This document shows, in pieces, positions 6,616 through 15,861 of a stretch of 64,000 nt of DNA. The DNA lies in contig NZ_JBMPGS010000002.1 of assembly GCF_049680855.1 (NCBI RefSeq), positions 372,001-436,000 on the forward strand, read 5' to 3'. The first letter of the stretch is position 1; every line of letters begins with the position of its first letter. The stretch comes from Salinimicrobium sp049680855. Its GTDB lineage: Bacteria; Bacteroidota; Bacteroidia; Flavobacteriales; Flavobacteriaceae. The notes below the pieces were generated by a model. The model saw only the letters and a program-made list of their open reading frames with translations, ran no database searches and was not told the origin of the DNA. The position numbers were made by a program, and so were the translations under genes.

Positions 6616-9447
6616 ATGGCTGCTACAGAAGAATTCATCGAGGTTTTGGGCGCACGAGTCCACAACCTAAAGAATATTGATGTCAAAATACCACGGGAGA
6701 AACTGGTGGTGATCACAGGATTATCAGGTTCAGGAAAATCATCCCTGGCCTTTGATACTATTTATGCTGAAGGACAAAGAAGGTACATTGAAACTTTCTC
6801 GGCCTATGCGAGGCAGTTCCTGGGAGGACTGGAGCGCCCTGATGTTGATAAAATAGATGGGCTATCCCCTGTGATTGCCATTGAACAAAAGACCACTAGT
6901 AAAAGCCCCAGAAGTACGGTAGGAACTATTACAGAAATTTATGATTTCCTCCGGCTCTTATTCGCTCGTGCCAGTGATGCTTACAGTTATAATACCGGTG
7001 AGCAAATGGTAAGCTACAGTGATGACCAGATCCAGGAGATCATTACGGAAAAATTTGAAGGCAAAAGAGCAAATATTTTGGCGCCTGTCATTAGGTCCCG
7101 AAAAGGGCATTATAGAGAGCTTTTTGAACAAATAGCAAAACAAGGTTTTGTAAAGGTACGCGTGGACGGGGAAATTCGGGAAATTTCCAAAGGCATGAAG
7201 TTAGATCGGTACAAGACACACGATATAGAAATCGTGGTAGATAGATTGAAAATTGATCGCAAGGAAGATATTGACACAAGATTAAAGGAGAGCATCAAAA
7301 CAGCAATGTATCATGGCGACGGCGTGTTAATGATTATTGATCAGGATTCCGGAGACACGAAATTCTTTAGTAGAAATCTAATGTGCCCCACGACGGGTAT
7401 TTCCTATCCCAATCCTGAACCCAACAATTTTTCCTTTAATTCTCCTAAAGGAGCCTGCCCGGTTTGTAATGGAATTGGAACTTTGCATAAGGTAAATGTA
7501 GACAAGATTATTCCGGACAAAAATCTTTCTATTAAAAAAGGGGCTTTGGCACCTCACGGTCCCCAAAAGAAGAATTGGATATTCAAGCAGCTGGAATTGA
7601 TTGCAGAAAAGTTTGATTTTACTCTAAACGATCCTTTTAAAAGTATTCCAAAGGAAGCGATCGAAATGATCTTGTTCGGGGGAAAAGAAAAATTTTCCAA
7701 AGAATCAAAATCCCTTGGAATTACTCGTGAGTTCAAAATTGATTTTGAAGGTGTTGCTTCTTTTATTGAAGAAACTTACAACAAGAACGACTCTACTTCC
7801 TTAAGGAGGTGGGCGAAAGAATATATGGACCAAGTAATTTGTCCAGAGTGTGATGGCAGCCGTTTAAAGAAAGAGAGTCTTTATTTTAAGGTCAATGGGT
7901 TGAACATAGCCCAACTTGCCCAAAAAGACATTGTAGATCTTGGTACTTGGTTTGACCAACTGGAAGGAGAGCTGTCAGAAAAGCAAAAGAAAATTGCTTC
8001 TGAAGTCGTTAAAGAAATTAAAGTGAGACTGCAGTTTCTTATTGATGTAGGCCTTGATTATCTTAATTTAAACCGAGGTTCAAAATCCCTTTCCGGAGGG
8101 GAAGCACAGCGAATTCGGCTTGCAACACAAATTGGATCTCAATTGGTGGGTGTTTTATACATTCTGGATGAACCTAGTATTGGATTGCATCAACGAGACA
8201 ACGAAAAACTTATCAATTCCTTGGTTTCCCTGAGAGATTTAGGAAATTCTGTGATTGTTGTGGAGCATGATAAAGATATGATAGAACGTGCAGATCATGT
8301 CATCGACATTGGCCCGGAAGCCGGTCGTCACGGTGGAGAAATTATTAGTGAAGGATCTCCTGAAGAAATTAAGAAACACAGTACCACTACTGCATCTTAT
8401 CTTAATGGAACAATGAAAATTGAAATTCCTGAAAAGCGCAGGAAGGGAAATGGTAAAACCATAGAACTAAAGGGAGCCACCGGGAATAATCTAAAGAATG
8501 TTTCGGTTAAAATTCCGTTAGGAAAAATGATTGCGGTTACAGGCGTGTCCGGAAGCGGAAAATCCACCCTTATTAATGAGACTCTTTACCCTATAATGAA
8601 TGCTCACTATTTTAACGGGGTTAAAAAACCTATGCCGTACAAAAGCATAAAAGGGCTGGAACATATTGATAAGGTTATTGATATCAACCAAACCCCCATC
8701 GGCAGGACACCACGTTCAAATCCTGCAACCTACACTGGAGTATTCTCTGAAATAAGGAATTTGTTCACCAAAACTCCCGAAGCCATGATTCGCGGGTATA
8801 AACCGGGAAGGTTCAGCTTTAATGTAAAAGGGGGGCGGTGTGAAACCTGTAAAGGTGGCGGATTAAGAGTTATAGAAATGAACTTCCTGCCAGATGTTTA
8901 TGTAGAATGTGAAACCTGCCAGGGGAAACGTTTCAACAGGGAAACTTTAGAGATTCGTTATAAAGGAAAATCTATTTCAGATGTACTGGAAATGACCATT
9001 AATGAAGCAACTGTTTTTTTTGAGAACATTCCGAAGATACACAGGAAACTGAAGACCATTAAAGATGTTGGATTGGGGTATGTTACCCTGGGACAGCAGA
9101 GCACCACTCTTTCTGGAGGTGAAGCACAACGAATTAAACTGGCTTCTGAACTTTCAAAAAGAGATACTGGAAACACCTTTTACATACTTGATGAACCAAC
9201 AACCGGCCTTCATTTTGAGGACATAAGGGTACTCATGGAGGTGCTTAATCGTCTCACAAATAAGGGAAATACGGTATTAATCATTGAACATAACCTGGAT
9301 GTCATTAAAATGGCCGATCATATTATAGACATAGGTTACGAAGGGGGAAAAAACGGTGGTAAGGTCATTGTAACCGGAACCCCTGAAGAAGTCGCAAAAC
9401 ATAAAAAAAGCTATACCGCCCAATTTCTGAAAAAAGAATTATTTTAG
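6616..9447 (+). CDS. uvrA: Excinuclease ABC subunit UvrA
   Basis: This is the damage-recognition ATPase of nucleotide excision repair, acting with UvrB on DNA. The 943-aa protein has two ABC ATPase halves. The first Walker A is GLSGSGKS at about residue 35 and the second is GVSGSGKS; each half has an LSGGEAQRI(R/K)LA signature and an ILDEP Walker B. The C-terminal zinc module (CETC...CETC) is intact. In the first module the second Cys of the usual CxxC is Thr (CPTTG, then CPVC later). ATG 6616 is preferred; an in-frame TTG at 6604 would add four residues. The LOG-family gene follows 18 bp downstream, probably in the same transcript. Confidence 0.97.
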   Translation: MAATEEFIEVLGARVHNLKNIDVKIPREKLVVITGLSGSGKSSLAFDTIYAEGQRRYIETFSAYARQFLGGLERPDVDKIDGLSPVIAIEQKTTSKSPRSTVGTITEIYDFLRLLFARASDAYSYNTGEQMVSYSDDQIQEIITEKFEGKRANILAPVIRSRKGHYRELFEQIAKQGFVKVRVDGEIREISKGMKLDRYKTHDIEIVVDRLKIDRKEDIDTRLKESIKTAMYHGDGVLMIIDQDSGDTKFFSRNLMCPTTGISYPNPEPNNFSFNSPKGACPVCNGIGTLHKVNVDKIIPDKNLSIKKGALAPHGPQKKNWIFKQLELIAEKFDFTLNDPFKSIPKEAIEMILFGGKEKFSKESKSLGITREFKIDFEGVASFIEETYNKNDSTSLRRWAKEYMDQVICPECDGSRLKKESLYFKVNGLNIAQLAQKDIVDLGTWFDQLEGELSEKQKKIASEVVKEIKVRLQFLIDVGLDYLNLNRGSKSLSGGEAQRIRLATQIGSQLVGVLYILDEPSIGLHQRDNEKLINSLVSLRDLGNSVIVVEHDKDMIERADHVIDIGPEAGRHGGEIISEGSPEEIKKHSTTTASYLNGTMKIEIPEKRRKGNGKTIELKGATGNNLKNVSVKIPLGKMIAVTGVSGSGKSTLINETLYPIMNAHYFNGVKKPMPYKSIKGLEHIDKVIDINQTPIGRTPRSNPATYTGVFSEIRNLFTKTPEAMIRGYKPGRFSFNVKGGRCETCKGGGLRVIEMNFLPDVYVECETCQGKRFNRETLEIRYKGKSISDVLEMTINEATVFFENIPKIHRKLKTIKDVGLGYVTLGQQSTTLSGGEAQRIKLASELSKRDTGNTFYILDEPTTGLHFEDIRVLMEVLNRLTNKGNTVLIIEHNLDVIKMADHIIDIGYEGGKNGGKVIVTGTPEEVAKHKKSYTAQFLKKELF

Positions 9448-9465
9448 CGGGCAATCAAATTTACT

Positions 9466-10155
9466 ATGAGAACTGAAACAAGGAACAAAAGCTGGAATGA
9501 AATAAAAACAAATGACTCCTGGGCTATTTTTAAAATAATGGGAGAATTTGTTCATGGATATGAAAAACTAAGTCAAATAGGCCCCTGCGTATCTATCTTT
9601 GGATCTGCGCGTACAAAGCCAGATCATAAATATTACAAGCTTACAGAAGAAGTTGCACAAAAAATAGTAGATCATGGCTACGGAATAATCACCGGCGGTG
9701 GCCCAGGAGTGATGGAGGCCGGGAATAAAGGTGCACATCTTGCAGGAGGAACATCTGTAGGTTTAAATATTGACCTCCCGTTTGAACAACATGACAACCC
9801 ATATATTGACAGTGATAAGAACATTAATTTCGATTATTTTTTTGTTCGCAAAGTAATGTTCGTTAAGTATTCACAGGGTTTTGTAGTAATGCCTGGAGGA
9901 TTTGGAACATTAGATGAACTTTTTGAGGCAATCACTCTCATCCAAACGCACAAAATTGATAAGTTTCCAATAATATTGGTCGGTAGAGATTTTTGGGGAG
10001 GTTTGATCGAATGGGTTCAAAAAACCCTTCTTGACAGTTTTCAGAATATTAGTGCCGGTGACATTGATCTTATTCAGGTGGTAGACACGGCCGATGAGGT
10101 TATTGAAATTCTGGACGCCTTCTATGATGAATATAATTTAAGCCCTAACTTTTAA
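9466..10155 (+). CDS. LOG-family protein (nucleoside 5'-monophosphate phosphoribohydrolase type)
   Basis: The 229-aa protein has the two signature motifs of the LOG/TIGR00730 lysine-decarboxylase-like family: GGGPGVMEA at residues 77-85 and PGGFGTLDE at 143-151. Members characterised in plants and bacteria cleave cytokinin ribotides or other nucleotide monophosphates at the N-glycosidic bond. The bacterial role is probably nucleotide housekeeping, not lysine decarboxylation. It starts 18 bp after uvrA and ends before a strong terminator, so the two form a short operon. Confidence 0.88.
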   Translation: MRTETRNKSWNEIKTNDSWAIFKIMGEFVHGYEKLSQIGPCVSIFGSARTKPDHKYYKLTEEVAQKIVDHGYGIITGGGPGVMEAGNKGAHLAGGTSVGLNIDLPFEQHDNPYIDSDKNINFDYFFVRKVMFVKYSQGFVVMPGGFGTLDELFEAITLIQTHKIDKFPIILVGRDFWGGLIEWVQKTLLDSFQNISAGDIDLIQVVDTADEVIEILDAFYDEYNLSPNF

Positions 10156-10175
10156 ACCATTACGGGCAAAAAATC

Positions 10176-10210
10176 AGAGGGCGGATAAATTATCCGCTCT
10201 TTTGTTTTGC
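10176..10210 (+). terminator. Rho-independent terminator of the uvrA-LOG operon
   Basis: A GC-containing stem of about 10 bp (GAGGGCGGATA with TATCCGCTCT, one G-T pair) has a short AAT loop and is followed by TTTTGTTTT, 20 bp after the LOG gene stop. Confidence 0.8.
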
Positions 10211-10363
10211 TTCAATATTATGTAAAAGCTGGAACCAATTTGAAACCTGCAATGTTTCTATTATTCAAACATTACATAAACAGGTAGAATTTTTAAAGTA
10301 TAAATTTTATATCTTGACGCACTAGAATTATAGGTCTTCAAACATTTTTATCTGAACCAAATC

Positions 10364-13177
10364 TTGAAAAAAAAAGCCATTTTTTACACATTAATGCTTC
10401 TTGCATGGGGTAAAACCTATGCACAAAATTCGACTTCCATTGAAGCTGTATTAAATGATTCTCTAAAGGTGTTATCAATTAACCAGGAGCTTTTTTATTA
10501 TAATTCCAGTGAAGATACTTTGCGCGAAATTTATCTTCATGACTGGATGAATGCTTTCAGCACAAAATCCACCCCACTCGCCCAAAGATTTTCTGAAGAT
10601 TATATGCGTCGGTTTCACTTTGCAAGAGAAAGTGAACGTGGTGCTACTACCATACATGGTTTTCAAAACAGCCGTGGAGAAGATTTAACCTGGTTTCGTC
10701 CTAAAGATTCACAGGACCTCATAAGAATTGAACTTCAAAAGCCCTTATTGCCCGGAGAGAAATTTTATATTAGGTCTTTGTATGATATAAAATTTCCAAG
10801 TGCTGAATTCACCCGCTATGGGTATACAAAAGATGGAAATTATAAGCTTAGATACTGGTTTTTAACACCCGGTGTCTACACCAATAAATGGGAAGTTTAC
10901 AGCCATAAAAATCTCAATGACCAGTTTATTTTACCCCTTGATGTGGACGTTTTTCTTGAAACTCCCCCAAATTATGCCGCAGTCTCTGCCCTTAAAACTG
11001 AAGCTCTGGAAACCACCAAAACTTCTAGGAAGATTCATTTATCTGGAGACAATCAGGTAGATTTAAAGCTCTACATAATTCGTAATTTTCTATTTGATGA
11101 TATAGAAACCGAAGATTTTCATGTGATCACCAATATTGATGATGAAGGATTAAACCCTGTGATGAAGTCTATGCTCGTACGAAGGATCACAGAATTTTTA
11201 AATAAGAAACTTGGCGCCTATCCTCATGACAATATGCTGGTAACAAAAGAGGATTATGCCGCCAATCCATTTTACGGACTTAACCAGTTACCTAAATTTG
11301 TCCGTCCTTTTCCAGACGGATTTAGTTATGACCTTCAGCAGCTAAAAACAATTACTGGAAACTTCCTCCAGAATACACTTATAATTAATCCCAGGGAAGA
11401 GAAATGGGTTATAGATGCCATCCAAATTTATCTTTTGATGGAGTATGTAGATGAATATTATCCAAATATGAAGATCCTGGGAAATCTTAGTGAAATGTTT
11501 GGCATAAAATGGTTTCATGCTGCAGATCTTGAATTCAATGACCAGTATGCTTTTCTTTACCTGCACATGGCCCGCTCATATCTTGATCAACCGCTTATAA
11601 CTCCGCAGGATTCATTGGTCAAATTCAATAAGAACATTGCAAACGCATATAAGGCTGGGATTGGCTTAAAATATCTGGAGACCTTTCTTGAAGACGAAAC
11701 TGTAGAAAATTCAATTGGGGAATTTTTTAATCAGTATAAACTTAAAAAAGTAGAACCCCAAAATTTTCAAAATATCTTACAGAAAAATGCTTCTAAAGAC
11801 ATTCAGTGGTTCTTTGATGATTACTTAGCCACTAATGAGAAGATTGATTTCTATATAAGCAATGTCAAAAAGAAGGAGGATTCCCTGGAGGTAACCATTA
11901 GGAACAAATCCAGTAATGGAATGCCTGTATCCTTGTATGGATTACATGACAAGAATATCATTTTTCAAACCTGGGTAGAAGATGTAAATAAGGAGAAAAC
12001 TATTAGTATTCCCTATGGAGATATTCGTCGTTTGGCTTTAAATTATGAAGGCAAAATTCCCGAAGTAAACCAGCGGGATAATTATTACGGGGTGGAGACG
12101 TTTCTTGACAAACCCATACAGTTACGCCCTTTTATAGATGTAGAGAATCCGCGATACAGGCAACTTTTTTTCATGCCCGAATTCCAGTACAACCTGTATG
12201 ACGGTCTTGCCTTAGGAGTGAAATTATATAATAAAACCCTGCTTAGCAAAAATTTTGAATTTCAACTAGCGCCTTTGTATGGCATTAGAAGTCAAACCCT
12301 TATTGGTGGCGCAAGTTTTTCCCACAGCATCTATTTCGATCAGGAAAATCTTTTTTCCATCACTTATGGTGCTGCAGGCAGCCGCTTTTCCTTTGGTTAC
12401 AACCTTTTTTATGAAAAGTTTACGCCATATCTCCTAATGAGTTTTCGCGGTGATGATTTACGAGACAACAGGAAGCAGCAGCTCATGGTGCGAAATGTAA
12501 ATGTCTACAGAGATCAAAACCTCCTGCAACCATTAGACGTACCAGATTACAGTGTGTTTAATATCAATTATAGGTACAATGATAAAGGGATGATTGATTA
12601 TCTCACCGGAAATGTAGATTTTCAATTAGCTAAAAATTTTAGCAAAGCTTCCGTTACTACAGAATACCGAAAGCTTTTCAAGAATAACCGGCAAATCAAC
12701 CTTAGGTTCTTTGGAGGTGCATTTCTCTATAATGACCATACCGAATCTAATTACTTCAGCTTTGCGTTAGACAGACCTACAGATTACCTTTTTGACTATA
12801 ATTATTACGGAAGAAGTGAAACTAGCGGACTATTTAGTCAACAGATCATCATGGCCGAAGGTGGCTTCAAATCTCAACTGGAGCCAGAATTTGCAAATCA
12901 ATGGCTCACCACCGTTAATGCAAGTACAAATCTTTGGAAATGGATCTTTGTGTATGGAGATCTTGGTTTGGTTAAAAACAAACATGAGAATGCCAAATTC
13001 ATGTATGATTCCGGTGTAAGATTGAGCCTAATTGCAGATTACTTTGAAATTTTCTTCCCTGTATACTCCAATCTGGGCTGGGAAATAAACCAGGATAATT
13101 ACGACCAGCGCATTCGTTTTATTGCCACACTGGATATTCGCACCTTAACCGGACTTTTCTCCAGAGAGTGGTACTAA
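10364..13177 (+). CDS. Inactive M1-peptidase-like protein fused to an outer-membrane beta-barrel
   Basis: The 937-aa protein begins at a TTG with a good signal peptide (cleavage near YAQ at about 21). Residues of about 30-480 follow the layout of M1 gluzincin aminopeptidases. At the expected active site (about 325-368), however, the HExxH motif is absent (KTITGNFLQ lies there), and the usual WLNEG(F/L) segment is EKWVIDAIQIY. From about residue 590 the sequence turns into alternating beta strands and ends in an aromatic residue (SREWY), typical of outer-membrane barrels. It is probably a surface or periplasmic pseudo-enzyme anchored by its barrel. It stands alone, with about 200 bp free on each side. 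Function unknown; fold assignment is by eye. Confidence 0.75.
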   Translation: MKKKAIFYTLMLLAWGKTYAQNSTSIEAVLNDSLKVLSINQELFYYNSSEDTLREIYLHDWMNAFSTKSTPLAQRFSEDYMRRFHFARESERGATTIHGFQNSRGEDLTWFRPKDSQDLIRIELQKPLLPGEKFYIRSLYDIKFPSAEFTRYGYTKDGNYKLRYWFLTPGVYTNKWEVYSHKNLNDQFILPLDVDVFLETPPNYAAVSALKTEALETTKTSRKIHLSGDNQVDLKLYIIRNFLFDDIETEDFHVITNIDDEGLNPVMKSMLVRRITEFLNKKLGAYPHDNMLVTKEDYAANPFYGLNQLPKFVRPFPDGFSYDLQQLKTITGNFLQNTLIINPREEKWVIDAIQIYLLMEYVDEYYPNMKILGNLSEMFGIKWFHAADLEFNDQYAFLYLHMARSYLDQPLITPQDSLVKFNKNIANAYKAGIGLKYLETFLEDETVENSIGEFFNQYKLKKVEPQNFQNILQKNASKDIQWFFDDYLATNEKIDFYISNVKKKEDSLEVTIRNKSSNGMPVSLYGLHDKNIIFQTWVEDVNKEKTISIPYGDIRRLALNYEGKIPEVNQRDNYYGVETFLDKPIQLRPFIDVENPRYRQLFFMPEFQYNLYDGLALGVKLYNKTLLSKNFEFQLAPLYGIRSQTLIGGASFSHSIYFDQENLFSITYGAAGSRFSFGYNLFYEKFTPYLLMSFRGDDLRDNRKQQLMVRNVNVYRDQNLLQPLDVPDYSVFNINYRYNDKGMIDYLTGNVDFQLAKNFSKASVTTEYRKLFKNNRQINLRFFGGAFLYNDHTESNYFSFALDRPTDYLFDYNYYGRSETSGLFSQQIIMAEGGFKSQLEPEFANQWLTTVNASTNLWKWIFVYGDLGLVKNKHENAKFMYDSGVRLSLIADYFEIFFPVYSNLGWEINQDNYDQRIRFIATLDIRTLTGLFSREWY

Positions 13178-13307
13178 TTTCCGAAGGATCCTCTTTTAGA
13201 ATTAAACATCTTTAAATTTTATTCTTCTAAAAGTAACTTATTTGAAATATTATTAAAATAAGGCGCTAATAATAAGAATTAAGCATTTTAGTAGGCTTTT
13301 TTTTCAA

Positions 13308-13338
13308 TTGTAATTAATTATTGTTTTTGCTACATTTG
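13308..13338 (+). promoter_or_regulatory. Promoter of the E1 fusion gene (TTG-N20-TACATTTG)
   Basis: TTG at 13308-13310, a 20-nt spacer and TACATTTG at 13331-13338 match the Bacteroidetes -33/-7 promoter. The predicted transcript would start about 15 nt before ATG 13360, ruling out the upstream in-frame TTG at 13321 as the start. Confidence 0.65.
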
Positions 13339-13359
13339 TGCTTACATAAATTAGTAGAT

Positions 13360-15774
13360 ATGCAAAGTGAAACCTCATCAAAAAAAGACATTTCTTTTGA
13401 AGATTTTAGAGCCCAGGTGCTTGAAGATTATAAGACTGCAGTCACCAGCAGGGAATGTAGTCTTTTGGGCCGAAGAGAGGTTCTAACTGGAAAAGCAAAA
13501 TTCGGCATTTTTGGCGATGGTAAAGAAGTTCCACAACTTGCGTGGGCCAAGGTATTCAAAAATGGTGATTTTAGATCTGGTTATTACAGAGATCAGACCT
13601 TTATGATGGCCATTGGAGCCCTTACTATCGAGCAGTTTTTTGCAAGTTTATACGCTACCAGTAACATTGAAGACGAACCCATGTCTGCCGGACGTCAAAT
13701 GGGCGGACACTTTGCCACTCACAGCCTTCAGGAGGACGGGACATGGAAGAATTTAACTCAACAGAAGAATTCCAGTTCAGATATTTCTCCTACAGCAGGA
13801 CAAATGCCGCGTTTGCTGGGTTTGGCGCAGGCTTCCAAAATTTACCGTCATGTAGAAGGTATAGATGCCGAAAAATTTTCTGATAAGGGAAATGAAGTAG
13901 CATGGGGAACTATTGGTAATGCCAGTACGAGCGAAGGCCTTTTTTGGGAAACGATTAATGCTGCGGGAGTCTTACAGGTCCCTATGGTGATGAATGTATG
14001 GGATGATGAATATGGGATTTCGGTTCATGCAAGGCACCAGACCACCAAAGAAAATATTTCTGAAATTCTCCAGGGGTTTCAGCGCGACGAAGATCAAAAT
14101 AATGGTTACGAGATCTTAAGGGTGAATGGCTGGGATTATCCCGCACTTATTGAAACCTATGAACGTGCCAGCAAAATAGCGCGAGAATCACATATCCCGG
14201 TATTGATCCACGTGCAGCAGCTTACACAACCACAAGGACATTCCACCTCGGGCTCCCATGAACGCTACAAGAGTGAAGAGCGCCTTCAATGGGAACGAGA
14301 ACACGATTGCAATGTAAAAATGCGGGACTGGATGATATCCAGTAATATAGCAACAGATGAAGAGCTGCAGAAAATAGAAAAAGCTATTAAAAAGCAGGTT
14401 CGTGACGGAAAGAAAGCCGCATGGGAAAACCACGGAAATCCTGTTAAGAAAAAGCAACAGGAAATTCTTCCAATACTTGAGAAGGTTGCACAAGCAAGCA
14501 GTAACAAGGCGTTCATTCTTCAGCTTAGAAAAGATCTTGCTCAAAACCGGGAGCCTCTTAAAAAAGATTTGCTTTCCACTGCACGTAAAGCGCTGCGATA
14601 TATAATTGGAGAAGACAATTCTGAAAAGACCACATTGGTTGATTGGATCGATAATTTTTCTGAAGAAACACAGCGCCAGTACAGCAGTCACCTTTATAGT
14701 GAATCTGCACATAATACGCTGAATATTGAAGGAGTAGCACCTACTTATGATGCAGACGCAAAAGAAGTAGACGGACGCGTCGTATTAAGGGAAAATTTTG
14801 ATAAAATATTTGAAACCAGGCCCGAAACCCTCATATTTGGAGAGGACACGGGTGAAATTGGAGACGTAAACCAGGGATTGGAAGGTCTTCAGCAAAAATA
14901 TGGAGAGCTGCGCATTTCTGACACAGGAATTCGTGAAGCAACCATCCTGGGACAAGGAATTGGAATGGCAATGCGAGGTCTTCGCCCTATTGCAGAGATC
15001 CAGTACCTTGATTACATCCTCTATGCGCTTCAAATCATGAGCGACGATCTTGCAACTTTACAATACAGAACCGCCGGGAAACAGAAAGCTCCGCTCATCG
15101 TGAGAACGCGGGGACATCGTCTTGAAGGTATTTGGCACAGTGGTTCTCAAATGGGCGGATTGCTACACCTGCTAAGGGGAATCTACATCCTGGTGCCACG
15201 AAATATGACCAAAGCTGCAGGTTTTTATAATACTCTGCTGGATGGTGATGAACCTGGTCTTATTGTAGAATCGCTTAATGGTTACCGTCTAAAAGAGAAA
15301 TTACCTAGCAATTTGGGAGAATTCAAAACCCCAATTGGAGTAGTCGAAACACTTAAAAAAGGTACAGATATTACACTGGTTTCCTATGGTTCCACTTTAA
15401 GAATTGTGGAGCAGGCGGCAAAAGAGTTGCTGGAAGTGGGAATAGATGCCGAAGTGATTGACGTACAATCATTACTTCCTTTTGACCTGAATGGAGATAT
15501 TGTAAAAAGCGTAAGTAAAACAAATCGTCTTCTGGTAATCGATGAAGATGTGCCTGGCGGCGCTTCTGCCTACATCCTTCAGAAAGTATTGGAAAATCAG
15601 GATGCCTGGAAACACCTTGACAGCAAGCCACAAACGCTTACTGCCAAAGAACACCGGCCTGCGTATGGAACTGATGGTGATTATTTCTCAAAACCTTCGG
15701 CTGAAGACATTTTTGAAAAGGTATATGCCATTATGCACGAAAGCAATCCCGCACAATTTCCGCAGTTGAAGTAA
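13360..15774 (+). CDS. Fused 2-oxoacid dehydrogenase E1 alpha/beta (branched-chain type)
   Basis: The 804-aa protein joins an E1 alpha-like half (about 1-370) and a transketolase-like E1 beta half (from about 470), catalysing ThDP-dependent decarboxylation of a 2-oxoacid and transfer to lipoyl-E2. The substrate is probably branched-chain 2-oxoacids; pyruvate is an alternative. E2 and E3 are not in the window. The ThDP/Mg motif of the alpha half is unusual: the GDG...NN pattern reads GNA (Asn187) ... WDDEYG (Asp215-216), with Asp and Asn exchanged. The beta half keeps the FGED, REATI and EIQ-LDY segments. ATG 13360 is chosen from the promoter position. Confidence 0.88.
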   Translation: MQSETSSKKDISFEDFRAQVLEDYKTAVTSRECSLLGRREVLTGKAKFGIFGDGKEVPQLAWAKVFKNGDFRSGYYRDQTFMMAIGALTIEQFFASLYATSNIEDEPMSAGRQMGGHFATHSLQEDGTWKNLTQQKNSSSDISPTAGQMPRLLGLAQASKIYRHVEGIDAEKFSDKGNEVAWGTIGNASTSEGLFWETINAAGVLQVPMVMNVWDDEYGISVHARHQTTKENISEILQGFQRDEDQNNGYEILRVNGWDYPALIETYERASKIARESHIPVLIHVQQLTQPQGHSTSGSHERYKSEERLQWEREHDCNVKMRDWMISSNIATDEELQKIEKAIKKQVRDGKKAAWENHGNPVKKKQQEILPILEKVAQASSNKAFILQLRKDLAQNREPLKKDLLSTARKALRYIIGEDNSEKTTLVDWIDNFSEETQRQYSSHLYSESAHNTLNIEGVAPTYDADAKEVDGRVVLRENFDKIFETRPETLIFGEDTGEIGDVNQGLEGLQQKYGELRISDTGIREATILGQGIGMAMRGLRPIAEIQYLDYILYALQIMSDDLATLQYRTAGKQKAPLIVRTRGHRLEGIWHSGSQMGGLLHLLRGIYILVPRNMTKAAGFYNTLLDGDEPGLIVESLNGYRLKEKLPSNLGEFKTPIGVVETLKKGTDITLVSYGSTLRIVEQAAKELLEVGIDAEVIDVQSLLPFDLNGDIVKSVSKTNRLLVIDEDVPGGASAYILQKVLENQDAWKHLDSKPQTLTAKEHRPAYGTDGDYFSKPSAEDIFEKVYAIMHESNPAQFPQLK

Positions 15775-15793
15775 CAATTAAAATGAAACCTTG

Positions 15794-15829
15794 AAAAGCC
15801 GGAAAAGTGATTTTTCCGGCTTTCTTTTT
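15794..15829 (+). terminator. Terminator after the E1 fusion gene
   Basis: AAAGCCGGAAAA and TTTTCCGGCTTT form a 12-bp stem with a short loop followed by CTTTTT. The sequence is nearly symmetrical and may also stop the convergent PH-domain operon. Confidence 0.85.
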
Positions 15830-15861
15830 GGAATATTTTCAGGAGTAAGTGATTGGTTCAG

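Noticed and set aside
13193..13233. CTTTTAGAA/TTCTAAAAG inverted repeat after the barrel protein
   Set aside because: AT-rich arms with a 23-nt loop and no T-run; too weak for a terminator call.
13321..13359. In-frame TTG upstream of the E1 fusion as a start
   Set aside because: The TTG lies inside the promoter, before the TACATTTG -7 element, so it would not be transcribed.
14188..14712. 174-codon antisense frame inside the E1 fusion gene
   Set aside because: Shadow of a strongly supported gene; the composition is that of antisense sequence and no domain is seen.
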